Origin: Thermoplasmata archaeon
Lineage (GTDB): Archaea > Thermoplasmatota > Thermoplasmata > Thermoplasmatales > Thermoplasmataceae
DNA: 64,000 bases
Reading direction: 5' to 3'
Assembly (NCBI GenBank): GCA_021810045.1
Contig: JAJZJR010000009.1
Location: forward strand, 1 to 64,000
Shown: positions 50,329 to 58,715 of the stretch, one piece after another
How positions within the stretch are numbered: position 1 is the first letter of the stretch
Layout: each line of letters opens with the position of its first letter
Notes under the pieces: model-generated
Seen by the model: the letters and a program-made list of their open reading frames with translations, nothing else
Told to the model about the DNA's origin: nothing
The model's database searches: none
Translations under genes and position numbers: made by a program

Positions 50329-50335
50329 TCGTGGG
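50316..50335 (+). ncRNA. Right-end hairpin / 3' part of the putative omega RNA
   Basis: CCCACG and CGTGGG form a stem around the TnpB stop codon, with loop GCTTTAGT. In IS200/IS605 elements the guide RNA of TnpB covers the 3' end of tnpB and the right end, finishing near this hairpin, and the bases just beyond would be the guide. The same end is kept at the relics at 12.7 and 28.1 kb. RNA production is inferred, not seen. Confidence 0.4.
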
Positions 50336-50446
50336 AGGATTTCACATGATAGAACCAGGCGCCTTATTGCGGATATATATACTATATTCCTCACAATAGA
50401 ATACCCTGCGAAAAGTTCACTATTGCAAGCTCTATGGGCAGAAACA

Positions 50447-51511
50447 ATGGTATCCATATCCATCAAGGGCATATCAAAAAAATATGGCGACAGGACTGCA
50501 ATATTTCCGGCGGATCTGGAAATAAATGATCAGGAAATATTCTGCATTATAGGGCCGAGCGGTTCCGGAAAAACCTCACTTCTCAGAATAATAGCAGGTT
50601 TGGAAATTCCCACGACAGGAAGTGTTCATTTTGGAGATAGGAATGTCACAGGGCTGAAGCCAAACAGGCGAAACATTGGTATGGTCTTCCAGGACTATGC
50701 CCTCTGGCCACACCTGGACGTGTACCACAACGTGTCCATGGTATTGGAAAGCAGGCTTGAACGTGAAGCAGAGGAGAAAAAGGTGCAGGATATTCTGAAA
50801 AGGGTCGGCCTCTCACATAAATCAAATTCAAGAATCTCTGAACTTTCAGGCGGAGAAATGCAGAGGGTTGCGCTGGCCCGTGCCCTGATTAAGGAGCCAG
50901 ACATCCTCCTGATGGACGAACCCCTAAGCAACCTTGATGCCAAGATAAAGCAGCTGCTCATGGTTGAAATGCTGAGGATCATAAAGGAACGGAATATAAC
51001 CACAGTGTTTGTTACCCACGCCCAGGAGGAGGCATATGAGATGGCAGACAGGATTGCAGTGATGGATAATGGCAGGATTGAGCAGGTAGGAGAACCTGAG
51101 GAGCTATACAGGAACCCGGCGAGCCTCTTTGTTGCTGATTTCATGGCGGATAATGTAACGATACCTGTATCTGTTTCAGGAAAATCCCGGGAGACTGTTG
51201 TACTTAATGGGGAAATGGGTAACATGGAATTTCCATTGGAAAAGATTCCACCAGGATTTGTAAACGGTACTATTGTTGCAAGAATTGACGCCTTGAAAGT
51301 CGAAAAAATGCATGTTGAACCCTCATTTCCGGTTACAGTTCTTGATTACAAGTTCAAGGCAGGTCGTTACGCTATGCTTCTGAAGCTGAAAAACGACCAG
51401 GTCATCAGCAAGAACCTTGAAAAAAAGCCTATAAAAAGGAGAGAGGAGGCATTTCTTGTACTGAATGATGGTGGTTATTTCATCTTCCGGGATGAACCCC
51501 CCGCAACATAA
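50447..51511 (+). CDS. ABC transporter ATP-binding protein (ferric iron/thiamine/molybdate class)
   Basis: A 354-residue ATPase. Walker A is GPSGSGKTS near 40, the Q-loop is VFQDYALWPH, the signature is LSGGEMQRVALARAL near 134, Walker B is ILLMDEPLSNLD and the H-loop is VFVTHAQEEA. Residues 240-354 form a C-terminal OB-type regulatory domain, as in FbpC/PotA/MalK. It powers uptake by the permease encoded opposite. The ATG at 50447 is the family start; the open frame upstream overlaps the tnpB relic and is not coding. The gene is convergent to its permease, which is unusual. Confidence 0.9.
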   Translation: MVSISIKGISKKYGDRTAIFPADLEINDQEIFCIIGPSGSGKTSLLRIIAGLEIPTTGSVHFGDRNVTGLKPNRRNIGMVFQDYALWPHLDVYHNVSMVLESRLEREAEEKKVQDILKRVGLSHKSNSRISELSGGEMQRVALARALIKEPDILLMDEPLSNLDAKIKQLLMVEMLRIIKERNITTVFVTHAQEEAYEMADRIAVMDNGRIEQVGEPEELYRNPASLFVADFMADNVTIPVSVSGKSRETVVLNGEMGNMEFPLEKIPPGFVNGTIVARIDALKVEKMHVEPSFPVTVLDYKFKAGRYAMLLKLKNDQVISKNLEKKPIKRREEAFLVLNDGGYFIFRDEPPAT

Positions 51512-51552
51512 GCCCCTCATAAGTTAGGCCGCTATCCTCCGGCATTTGCATA

Positions 51553-53181
51553 TCAAACAGTATTCCTGGACCTCAGCCTGTACAGATAATACGAAACTGG
51601 CATGGTGATGGCCAGTATTATAAGTGACAATGCTGCTCCCTGCCCCAGTTCACCGGTTATTATGAAACTATAGGATGACAGCGACAGTGTTGTCCAGGAT
51701 ATCGGGGCAAGGAACACAGTAGAACCATAGTCAATGGCGGACCTCACAAACACCAGCAGGAATCCCTCAAGAAGCCCTGGCAGCACAAGAGGTAGAATAA
51801 CCCTGAAAAATGGGCTCCTATCCTGGGAGACCATCAACCTTGATGATTGTATGATGCTGTCAGATAGGGAATCCACGGAAAGCCTCACGGAATTTGCGGC
51901 ATAGCCAAGCCTAGCAAAAATATACCCCAGAAGCAGAACCACGGGAACCGAATTTATCAGAAAGCCCGTAGCCTGGTTGCTGAACATTGAAAGATAGCTG
52001 ATTCCAATAATCGTATTGGACAGGCTGAAGACTGTAAGTATGAGGAAGTTCATGTATGTTGATCCACCAACAGATCCGGTCCTGTTCCCGTAAGTGATGG
52101 AAAGTGTCAGTAATACCGCAATTATTCCTGCTCCTGAACCCATCAGAATCGTTGAAAAAGGTGAGAACTGGTAAAGGGAGAGTCCAGATGTAAAGTAGGA
52201 GACAGTAAAGCCACTGGGCAAAGGCGTTCCGGCCCATCTCTTTCCAAATGCATACCCACCTACTATGAATATTTCACCCAGGAATATTGCCACAAAGATC
52301 AGTGAGTAGGCTACCAGACCATACCTAACCAGCCTGCTTGAATTCCTCCTTGTCCTGAAACCTTTCCCCGATACAGTTTTTGGGATTCTCTTTGAAAGTC
52401 TCACATAAAACAAGACAGCTACTATATTGACAAGAAATATGAGCATCAGGTCTGATGAAGCCAGGGACCAATTGAAAAATGAAAGGAGCTCTGAATATGC
52501 AAGTGGGGCAAGAAGCGGGAATGAAGGGGGAGCAAGCAATAAAGGCACGGACAGTGAGCCGGTTGTCAGCAGGAATACTACGATGAATCCTGACATGATC
52601 CCCGGGATCAGGAGAGGTATGGTTACCATGAACAATGTCCTCAATGATCCGATCCCATTTGCCTTTGCGGCCTCTATAAGCCTGTAATCCAGCCTCTCAA
52701 ATGAAAGTGTGGAATATAGCACCTGAAACGGAACAGACGAAAGGGAAAGGGCCACAAGCAATCCCCAGAATGTGTGGACGTGTAGGTCTGACCTGAATAT
52801 GCTTCCAGTGAACACTATCATCACAAGGGAAACAATGAATCCCGGTATGCCAAGACCCATCATCTGGGTGGTCCTGATGAACTTCTTCAGGGGCATGTCC
52901 GTCCATGAGAGCCCGTAAGATACGGGCAAGGAGATAGCAAGAGAAAGTGTGGAAACCCCCAGGCTCAGGATAAGTGTGTCCCAGAAAGCCTTCAAGTCGT
53001 ATGCGGTTTTGAAAATGGAAATGTAGGATGATACATTTAAGCTAAATTTTCCCTCGAATAGTCCCGTATTCGATCCGTTAAACGATGTCAGAACTAATGT
53101 TATCAATGGCCCTATTGTAAAAAAGGTTAAAAAAATAAACAGCGAAACAGTTATCGCTGTCCTGCTTCCAAATTGCTTCAT
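51553..53181 (-). CDS. ABC transporter permease, two-domain (FbpB/ThiP type)
   Basis: A 542-residue membrane protein with about 12 hydrophobic segments, composed of two homologous BPD_transp_1 halves. The ATPase-contact EAA loops are visible as EAAKANGIGSLRTLFMVTIP in the first half (about 172-191) and a more diverged SSRLMVSQDRSPFFRVILP in the second. The double-length form is typical of ferric-iron and thiamine permeases. Its ATG overlaps the stop of the substrate-binding protein gene (TGATG). Confidence 0.88.
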   Translation of the reverse strand: MKQFGSRTAITVSLFIFLTFFTIGPLITLVLTSFNGSNTGLFEGKFSLNVSSYISIFKTAYDLKAFWDTLILSLGVSTLSLAISLPVSYGLSWTDMPLKKFIRTTQMMGLGIPGFIVSLVMIVFTGSIFRSDLHVHTFWGLLVALSLSSVPFQVLYSTLSFERLDYRLIEAAKANGIGSLRTLFMVTIPLLIPGIMSGFIVVFLLTTGSLSVPLLLAPPSFPLLAPLAYSELLSFFNWSLASSDLMLIFLVNIVAVLFYVRLSKRIPKTVSGKGFRTRRNSSRLVRYGLVAYSLIFVAIFLGEIFIVGGYAFGKRWAGTPLPSGFTVSYFTSGLSLYQFSPFSTILMGSGAGIIAVLLTLSITYGNRTGSVGGSTYMNFLILTVFSLSNTIIGISYLSMFSNQATGFLINSVPVVLLLGYIFARLGYAANSVRLSVDSLSDSIIQSSRLMVSQDRSPFFRVILPLVLPGLLEGFLLVFVRSAIDYGSTVFLAPISWTTLSLSSYSFIITGELGQGAALSLIILAITMPVSYYLYRLRSRNTV

Positions 53182-54248
53182 CAGGAATCGTAGGTTGTGA
53201 ACAGGTTGTCAATCTGTGTTGCATGGCTTGCCGTAAATGACTGGCTGTATGGGAATGCAACCGGTATTATACTGCTGAGCGAGAATGAACCTGCCGGTAT
53301 TGGTACCCCTGATATCACTGGCGGTTTGTGGAGTATCTTCCCTATGTCTGTCTGGCCCTGCGTTGAGAGGATCCAGTTTACGAATGCTTCTGCTGCCTTC
53401 TGGTGTGGCGCACCATTTATGAGACCCATTGCGGAGGCTCCAAGAACTGCGGTGGAGAGAAGCTGTGGCTTCAGGGTGTAGCCGTTGAGCTGGTCATAGA
53501 GGGTTGGCATGTAAGACCAGTCAACTGTTATTGCTCCATTCCCCTGGCCCAGGACAACCTCGGCATTTTCGTCGTTAGACGGCGTCTGGGTAACACTGTT
53601 GTTGAACAGTCCCCTCATATACGAAACAAATTTCTGGGTTCCGGTTGTGTTTCCATAGTGGTCAATATAATATTGCTCAACCATTGAATAGAAGGCTATC
53701 CCGGTTGTCGTGGACGTGGCTGGGTTCTCAAGCACTATCTTCCCTTTGTAAATCGGATTTGTCAGATTGGTGAAGTTTGTCGGATCTGATGAGTTTGACA
53801 GTTGCTTGTAGTTTATTGACAGACCTAAAACAGCATAGCTATACGGGAACCAGGTCCAGTTGCCCGATCTCCAGAGTACATGGTTTCCAATGTATTCTGA
53901 CTGGTTTGCGATGGCTGATGGTGTGTATTTCTGTAGAATTGACTGGTTTTCAACACTTATGTACGCTGATGGAGCACCGCCAAAGAGGACATCAGCCTGT
54001 GGGGAATTCTTGGAGGCTATGAGTTTTCCCTGAAGTGTTCCCATTGCTCCATACTGTACTACTGCCTTGATTCCTGTAGCGTTCTGGAAATCATTGAAAA
54101 GTGGCTGTACAAGCGATGGTGAGTAATCAGCATAAATAACAACTTCCTGCTGTGTTGGAGTTGCAACATGCTCATAAATAGTTACTCCACTTCCAATGAC
54201 AGCCACTACAATTACGATGCTAATAATAGCTTTCATTCTTGTATCCAT
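53181..54248 (-). CDS. ABC transporter substrate-binding protein (iron/thiamine class)
   Basis: A 355-residue extracellular protein. A membrane-anchoring signal segment lies at residues 5-27 (AIISIVIVVAVIGSGVTIY) with no lipobox cysteine, so it may stay anchored by it. The domain follows the SBP_bac_11/ThiB/FutA pattern: VVIYADYSPSLVQPLFNDF, ADVLFGGAPSAY, IVLENPATSTTTG and INGAPHQKAAEAFVNWIL. Numerous N-x-S/T sites fit a glycosylated surface location. Ferric iron, thiamine or an anion are all possible; no iron-binding tyrosine pair can be confirmed. It leads the two-gene operon. Confidence 0.88.
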   Translation of the reverse strand: MDTRMKAIISIVIVVAVIGSGVTIYEHVATPTQQEVVIYADYSPSLVQPLFNDFQNATGIKAVVQYGAMGTLQGKLIASKNSPQADVLFGGAPSAYISVENQSILQKYTPSAIANQSEYIGNHVLWRSGNWTWFPYSYAVLGLSINYKQLSNSSDPTNFTNLTNPIYKGKIVLENPATSTTTGIAFYSMVEQYYIDHYGNTTGTQKFVSYMRGLFNNSVTQTPSNDENAEVVLGQGNGAITVDWSYMPTLYDQLNGYTLKPQLLSTAVLGASAMGLINGAPHQKAAEAFVNWILSTQGQTDIGKILHKPPVISGVPIPAGSFSLSSIIPVAFPYSQSFTASHATQIDNLFTTYDS

Positions 54249-54433
54249 ATTTTATCACTGGTGCAGTAAGATTTTGGGTCTTCATATTAACTTTTGACAA
54301 GGAAATTAAATAGCCCATAGTGAAACAGCGTGCTGCTATTGAATCTATAGACGAAGAATATTTCTACTTATTAACGAAGTGATACGCCACTAACGCATAA
54401 CAACCGGTTCGCAAAGTGGTAAAGAGTGCACTG

Positions 54434-55138
54434 CTACCTGCTCAACACCTTCAGCACGAGATCAGGCCTGTCAGAGGTTATTGAGTCAACCCCACTGGAT
54501 ATCATGCGGTATATGTCGTTTTCAGAGTTTACTGTCCAGACATTTACAGGGATTCCCCATGAGTGACAGAGATCAACATATGGGGCGTCAACGCCACCGT
54601 GTTCCAGAGAGAGAAAATCTGCCCTGCAGGCTCTCGTAACAGCTGCTGGATCCGCTGGCAACCCACTCCTCAATGCACCAGTCTCTATGTTCTCCACCTG
54701 GTCCTTGATTATTTTCACGGATTCATGAATGAAAGAAATCACCCTGCATCTTCTGGCATAACGAGGATTGTTCTGGAAAAGTTCTATTATTGGCTGGACT
54801 ACCTCACTTACCTTTACCTCAACAAAAAACTCCATATTGAAGTCCCGTAGGACCGCTTCGAGCTCAGGTGGATTTTCTCCTCCAGGCAGTTTAACCTTTG
54901 CAATCTCGTCATAGGTCATCTCCGACACCCTCCTCCTGTCCCCGAAAACACGGAAGAGGTCAGGATCGTGTATTACCACAATCTTTCTGTCGCTGCTTAG
55001 CCTGACATCAAGCTCGATTGCATCCGCACCAATCTCCTCAGCCATGGCAAAGGCTGTTGTTGTATTTTCGGGTTTTAATCCTGCACCTCCCCTATGGGCC
55101 ACTACCATGATTTTACCATTTGAATGTGAATTCCACAT
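54434..55138 (-). CDS. Glycerophosphodiester phosphodiesterase
   Basis: A 234-residue TIM-barrel enzyme. The active-site residues are all visible: VVAHRGGAGLKPENT (His and Arg, Glu), AIELDVRLSSDRKIVVIHDPDL (Glu, Asp and the second His) and FFVEVKV with the later Glu-Lys. The C terminus has VWTVNSENDIYRMISSGVDSITSDRPDL. It hydrolyses glycerophosphodiesters to glycerol phosphate and an alcohol, perhaps from scavenged or own lipids. GGTGGAGATGAC precedes the ATG at 55138; an upstream frame to 55186 is less likely. Confidence 0.9.
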   Translation of the reverse strand: MWNSHSNGKIMVVAHRGGAGLKPENTTTAFAMAEEIGADAIELDVRLSSDRKIVVIHDPDLFRVFGDRRRVSEMTYDEIAKVKLPGGENPPELEAVLRDFNMEFFVEVKVSEVVQPIIELFQNNPRYARRCRVISFIHESVKIIKDQVENIETGALRSGLPADPAAVTRACRADFLSLEHGGVDAPYVDLCHSWGIPVNVWTVNSENDIYRMISSGVDSITSDRPDLVLKVLSR

Positions 55139-55186
55139 GTCATCTCCACCTGTTTCCTCAAAGCCATTCCCGATTTCTTCAGCCAT

Positions 55187-55568
55187 CCATGCTTTTCCTT
55201 CATTTCTGAAATATTACGAAACTGAATGGCATAAATGAGGCATCAAGAGATTAGTTCTATAATTATTCTTGCTGCTAACGGTGATGGTATACTCAAAGGT
55301 CCTGTATGGGGAAAATCAACATCCACCGGTCTTACACAGGAATGTTCAGTATTTTCCATTAGCTGTTAAAGCCCCTCCTTCTCTGCCTGCTTTTCAATCA
55401 GGGCCTTTTCTTCATAAGACCATCTGATTGGCAACATGTATACCTTTCTATCTTTCATATATCTACAAGATATGCATTCGCTATGGATATGTAACTCATC
55501 CCCTGCAACAAAATTGTGCCTCGCTTTCATCCCCTCCCTTTCGGAAGGGGTCTTTCACTCGGATTCTG
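55187..55568. other. Intergenic region with a short transposase relic
   Basis: No gene is found. At 55,331-55,370 the sequence TTACACAGGA...TTTTCCATTAGCTGTTAAA matches the DDE pseudogene at 28,873-28,911 except for a few bases, so it is a scrap of the same insertion sequence. The rest holds several AT-rich boxes and a pyrimidine-rich stretch beside the end of the glycosyltransferase gene (CCCCTCCCTTTCGGAAGGGG, about 55,530-55,550), a possible hairpin terminator. Confidence 0.5.
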
Positions 55569-57545
55569 TCAGGCTCTCTTCGCATTCTTCAGGGTAGCAT
55601 TTACGATCTGGCTATCTGGAACATACTGCGGCATCATTGTATAATTGGTTGTGGAAACACTTGTCCCATAATTTGCATCAATATATGTCCAGTTTACCTG
55701 CACAACAAGTGCCCAGGTGCTCTTGGAAGTATTGTTGAAATACACTGGAACAAAAGGCGTGGAAAGGAATTTCAGGAAACTCTGGTTGGTCATCTTTATG
55801 GGTTCGGAGTATGGATTGGAAAGGCCTTTGTAGCCCCAGACACCATTTGTGAACATGTAATTGTCTATGAATATGTACCCAACAGGCGTATAATTGTAGG
55901 CGGACGAATAAGTGTTTCCCAGCAGTTCATGGACGGTCTGGTTGGTAAGCGTGCTCTGGGACCAGGTCTGGTTTATCTGTTCGAATGTTCCTGTCAGGTT
56001 GTAACTGTCCACCATAAGGCCCAGTATATGATCGGTGGCCACTGAGTAGTTGGCATCACCATTGTATTGGAGCCATTTTGCGGCTTCAAAATCAGGAAGG
56101 CTGATAGTCTGGTTTCCAGATGGTGTTACGATGCTTCCTACCTGATACGGTGTAGCGGCAGATGAAGCGACAAGAAATACCAGGAGAAAGACTGCGAGTG
56201 ATGCGTTAATTTTGCTGGATCTTGTATTCAGAGTCTTCCTGACAGGGTCAAGGATTATGGTTTTGTAATTGATTTCTCTGCGTTCCCTGATTATGGGGGC
56301 CTTGTAGACTCCAGTATGTGCATAGGTATTGTGTATTTTGTCTATCTCTTTCTCGTAATAGTCTCTCAGACCATAGAGGATGTTTACTATGCCCAGTGCC
56401 TCAAGAATTGAAAGGGGCTCGAATATGTACTCCATGAATCTTCCGGGGTAAAGGACCATGTTCCAGGTTGCCACTGAATAAATCAGGGCTGCACCAAGGA
56501 TGAAAACCCAGCCTGAAATGATCTGCTTGAAGTAACCCCTGGCAAAATACATGCCAACCAACGCCAGTGCACCATCAAGGAGCAGTGGAAGAAAAGCCAC
56601 CACATCCTTCAATGAAATTGTTTTGAGAAGGCTGAACAGAAGAACGAGGGAAAAAGCAGAGATCAGTGAATATATAATCAGGGCAAGGTAGAGCCAAGAT
56701 ATCCTTTTCCTGAAGATTTCCTGCTTGAGCGCAGGCATATGGAGCCTGAACCTGTTGATTGGAAAGAATAGTATGAGACTCACAAACACATAATAAAGTG
56801 CAATAACCGCCAGTGCAGGTATGTGCATGAGACCACTGCTCATGAAGCCTGTGAATGAGTTAAAGAAAAGGGCCCAGTAAACAAAAACAAAGGTTGAAAA
56901 TGAATATACTCCTGCCGCAAGCTGTAGCCTCTTTGATAAATCTGCGCCTTTTGCCAGGTAACTGATTGTGATGCCAATTACGGCGGTAAGGTACATGAAT
57001 GTTGAAAGGGGATGGGACATAACAAGGAGTACTGATGAGGCCAGAAAGGGAATGAAAAATCTCCGGTTCTCAAGATACATTATGTAAAACAGAACGGCAA
57101 GAAGTCCGAAGAAATGGCCGAATACAAGTATTGATGAAATTGAGGTCTGGAAAACAATGACCGGATTGACTGCGTCAAAAATGGCTGCGAATATGGAAAT
57201 AAACCTGCTTTTTGTAAGTTTGTAAGCTATGAAGTAAATGGTAATTGCATCAAGCCCTCCAAACACAGGAGGTGCCTTGACAAGCATCGTTGTGTAATTT
57301 ATGCCGGTAGCCTTTGCGAGACCATCAACAATCCAGTACATGACGGGAAAATCACCGTATCCAGCTCCACCCCATGGTGACGTGAAGGTATCGAAAATTT
57401 TTCCGCTTCTCAGGAAATCTCCCGCTATGGTATTATAAATACCAAAGTCGTTCCCAAAGGCGAAATTATGCATAGTAGGATAGAGGCGAATGAGGATCGC
57501 AAAAAATCCTACAAGGGCCAGAACCAGGGTTGTCTTCCAGTTCAA
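55569..57545 (-). CDS. Large membrane glycosyltransferase-like protein (GT-C type)
   Basis: A 658-residue protein with 11-13 membrane segments in its first 470 residues and an outer C-terminal domain of about 150 residues. An acidic motif in the first outer loop, FAFGNDFGIYNTIAGDFL (about 28-45), followed by SPWGGAGYGDFP, is the usual GT-C signature region that binds a lipid-linked sugar. The C-terminal part is rich in N-x-S/T sites (NLTG, NQTW, NQTV). It may transfer sugars from dolichyl phosphate to surface proteins; it is not clearly AglB since no WWDYG motif is visible. It is monocistronic. Confidence 0.7.
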   Translation of the reverse strand: MNWKTTLVLALVGFFAILIRLYPTMHNFAFGNDFGIYNTIAGDFLRSGKIFDTFTSPWGGAGYGDFPVMYWIVDGLAKATGINYTTMLVKAPPVFGGLDAITIYFIAYKLTKSRFISIFAAIFDAVNPVIVFQTSISSILVFGHFFGLLAVLFYIMYLENRRFFIPFLASSVLLVMSHPLSTFMYLTAVIGITISYLAKGADLSKRLQLAAGVYSFSTFVFVYWALFFNSFTGFMSSGLMHIPALAVIALYYVFVSLILFFPINRFRLHMPALKQEIFRKRISWLYLALIIYSLISAFSLVLLFSLLKTISLKDVVAFLPLLLDGALALVGMYFARGYFKQIISGWVFILGAALIYSVATWNMVLYPGRFMEYIFEPLSILEALGIVNILYGLRDYYEKEIDKIHNTYAHTGVYKAPIIRERREINYKTIILDPVRKTLNTRSSKINASLAVFLLVFLVASSAATPYQVGSIVTPSGNQTISLPDFEAAKWLQYNGDANYSVATDHILGLMVDSYNLTGTFEQINQTWSQSTLTNQTVHELLGNTYSSAYNYTPVGYIFIDNYMFTNGVWGYKGLSNPYSEPIKMTNQSFLKFLSTPFVPVYFNNTSKSTWALVVQVNWTYIDANYGTSVSTTNYTMMPQYVPDSQIVNATLKNAKRA

Positions 57546-57684
57546 GTTTCATGGTGATCATGCCTCGAAATAAATTTCTTTCTCATGTTATATAAAAATT
57601 CGTGTGAACTTTTTTTCCATTACCTCTCACAGAAATGACATTCTGCAGAAACCCATATAATCAAGCCCGGAATCATTTCATATC

Positions 57685-58569
57685 ATGAATTCACTGAAAT
57701 TAAAGTATAAACTGGTTGATGTGTTTGCATCAGAACCATTCCAGGGTAACCAGCTGGCGGTATTCCTCGACACAGGAAACCTGGACACAGCAGATATGCA
57801 GAGCATTGCCAGGGAAATGAATCTTTCAGAATGCACCTTTCTGCAGGACCCGGAAGGCGATGCTGCTGCATCAGGCAAAATAAGAATAAGGATATTCACA
57901 GTTGAAGAGGAGCTCCCTTTTGCCGGGCACCCGACCCTCGGTACTGCTTTCGTATTAAGGGAACTGCTTGGAAGAGATGAAATCACCCTGTCTCTCAAGG
58001 TTGGTGATGTCCATGTTAAATTCATAAGGAACGAATCGGGGTTGTACGGAGAAATGGTTCAGCCTGAACCAGTGTTTGGAAAAACCCACAACCCGGAAGA
58101 GATTGCTCAGATCTTAAGGGTCCACCCTGATGAAATTGATGACACAATTCCCATAGAATCTGTTTCAACTGGAAATGAGTTCATAATTGTACCGTTCAAG
58201 CGTCTCGAAACCCTGGAAAAGATCCGGCCCGATTTCGGACTGATGGAGAAATACATAAGGGATCACGGGGGACATTTCTTCTATCTGGTTTCATTCGAGA
58301 CTGTTGACAGGAATGCAATCCTGCATGCAAGAATGAAATTCTATGGAGGAGAAGATCCTGCAACAGGTTCTGCTGCAGGCCCGGCTACAGCATGGCTGTT
58401 GAAACATGGGAAACTTGAACCTGATAAACAGGCATTCATAGAGCAGGGCATTGAAATGAAGAGACCAAGTGTCATGTACATCAAAGGTTCACTGAAAAAC
58501 GGGAAACCTCTTGAAATAAGAGTTGGGGGATACTGCTTCTTTGTAGGAGAGGGACGTATTGGAAATTGA
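57685..58569 (+). CDS. PhzF-family isomerase/epimerase-like protein
   Basis: A 294-residue protein of the diaminopimelate epimerase fold. The N terminus DVFASEPFQGNQLAVFLD and NLSECTFL with the conserved catalytic glutamate (Glu49), the PFAGHPTLGTAFVL segment and the C-terminal GGEDPATGSAAGP are diagnostic. In phenazine makers PhzF isomerises a shikimate product; most archaeal members act on unknown small acids. An AT-rich stretch (CATATAATC at about 57,653) provides a promoter. The gene is divergent from the membrane glycosyltransferase. Confidence 0.88.
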   Translation: MNSLKLKYKLVDVFASEPFQGNQLAVFLDTGNLDTADMQSIAREMNLSECTFLQDPEGDAAASGKIRIRIFTVEEELPFAGHPTLGTAFVLRELLGRDEITLSLKVGDVHVKFIRNESGLYGEMVQPEPVFGKTHNPEEIAQILRVHPDEIDDTIPIESVSTGNEFIIVPFKRLETLEKIRPDFGLMEKYIRDHGGHFFYLVSFETVDRNAILHARMKFYGGEDPATGSAAGPATAWLLKHGKLEPDKQAFIEQGIEMKRPSVMYIKGSLKNGKPLEIRVGGYCFFVGEGRIGN

Positions 58570-58715
58570 TCTGTAATATCCAATTCCAAAACACCGTCCT
58601 GCCTTATCCGCCCAAAGGAACAAAAAACCAGGTCCGGCATATGATCCGGGCTAAAAAGAATGGTTCATATGCTTGAATGAATCCAGTTCTCAAACTCAAC
58701 TCTCCAGCACAGGTG

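Noticed and set aside
50222-50446. N-terminal extension of the ABC ATPase frame
   Set aside because: It translates the tnpB relic and its right end; the normal ABC start is at 50447.
55428-56045. Antisense frame of 205 codons over the end of the membrane glycosyltransferase gene
   Set aside because: Most of it lies opposite a well supported gene and it has no ribosome site or family motif.
55569-57545. AglB oligosaccharyltransferase
   Set aside because: The protein has a GT-C layout but I cannot find the WWDYG motif that defines AglB/STT3.
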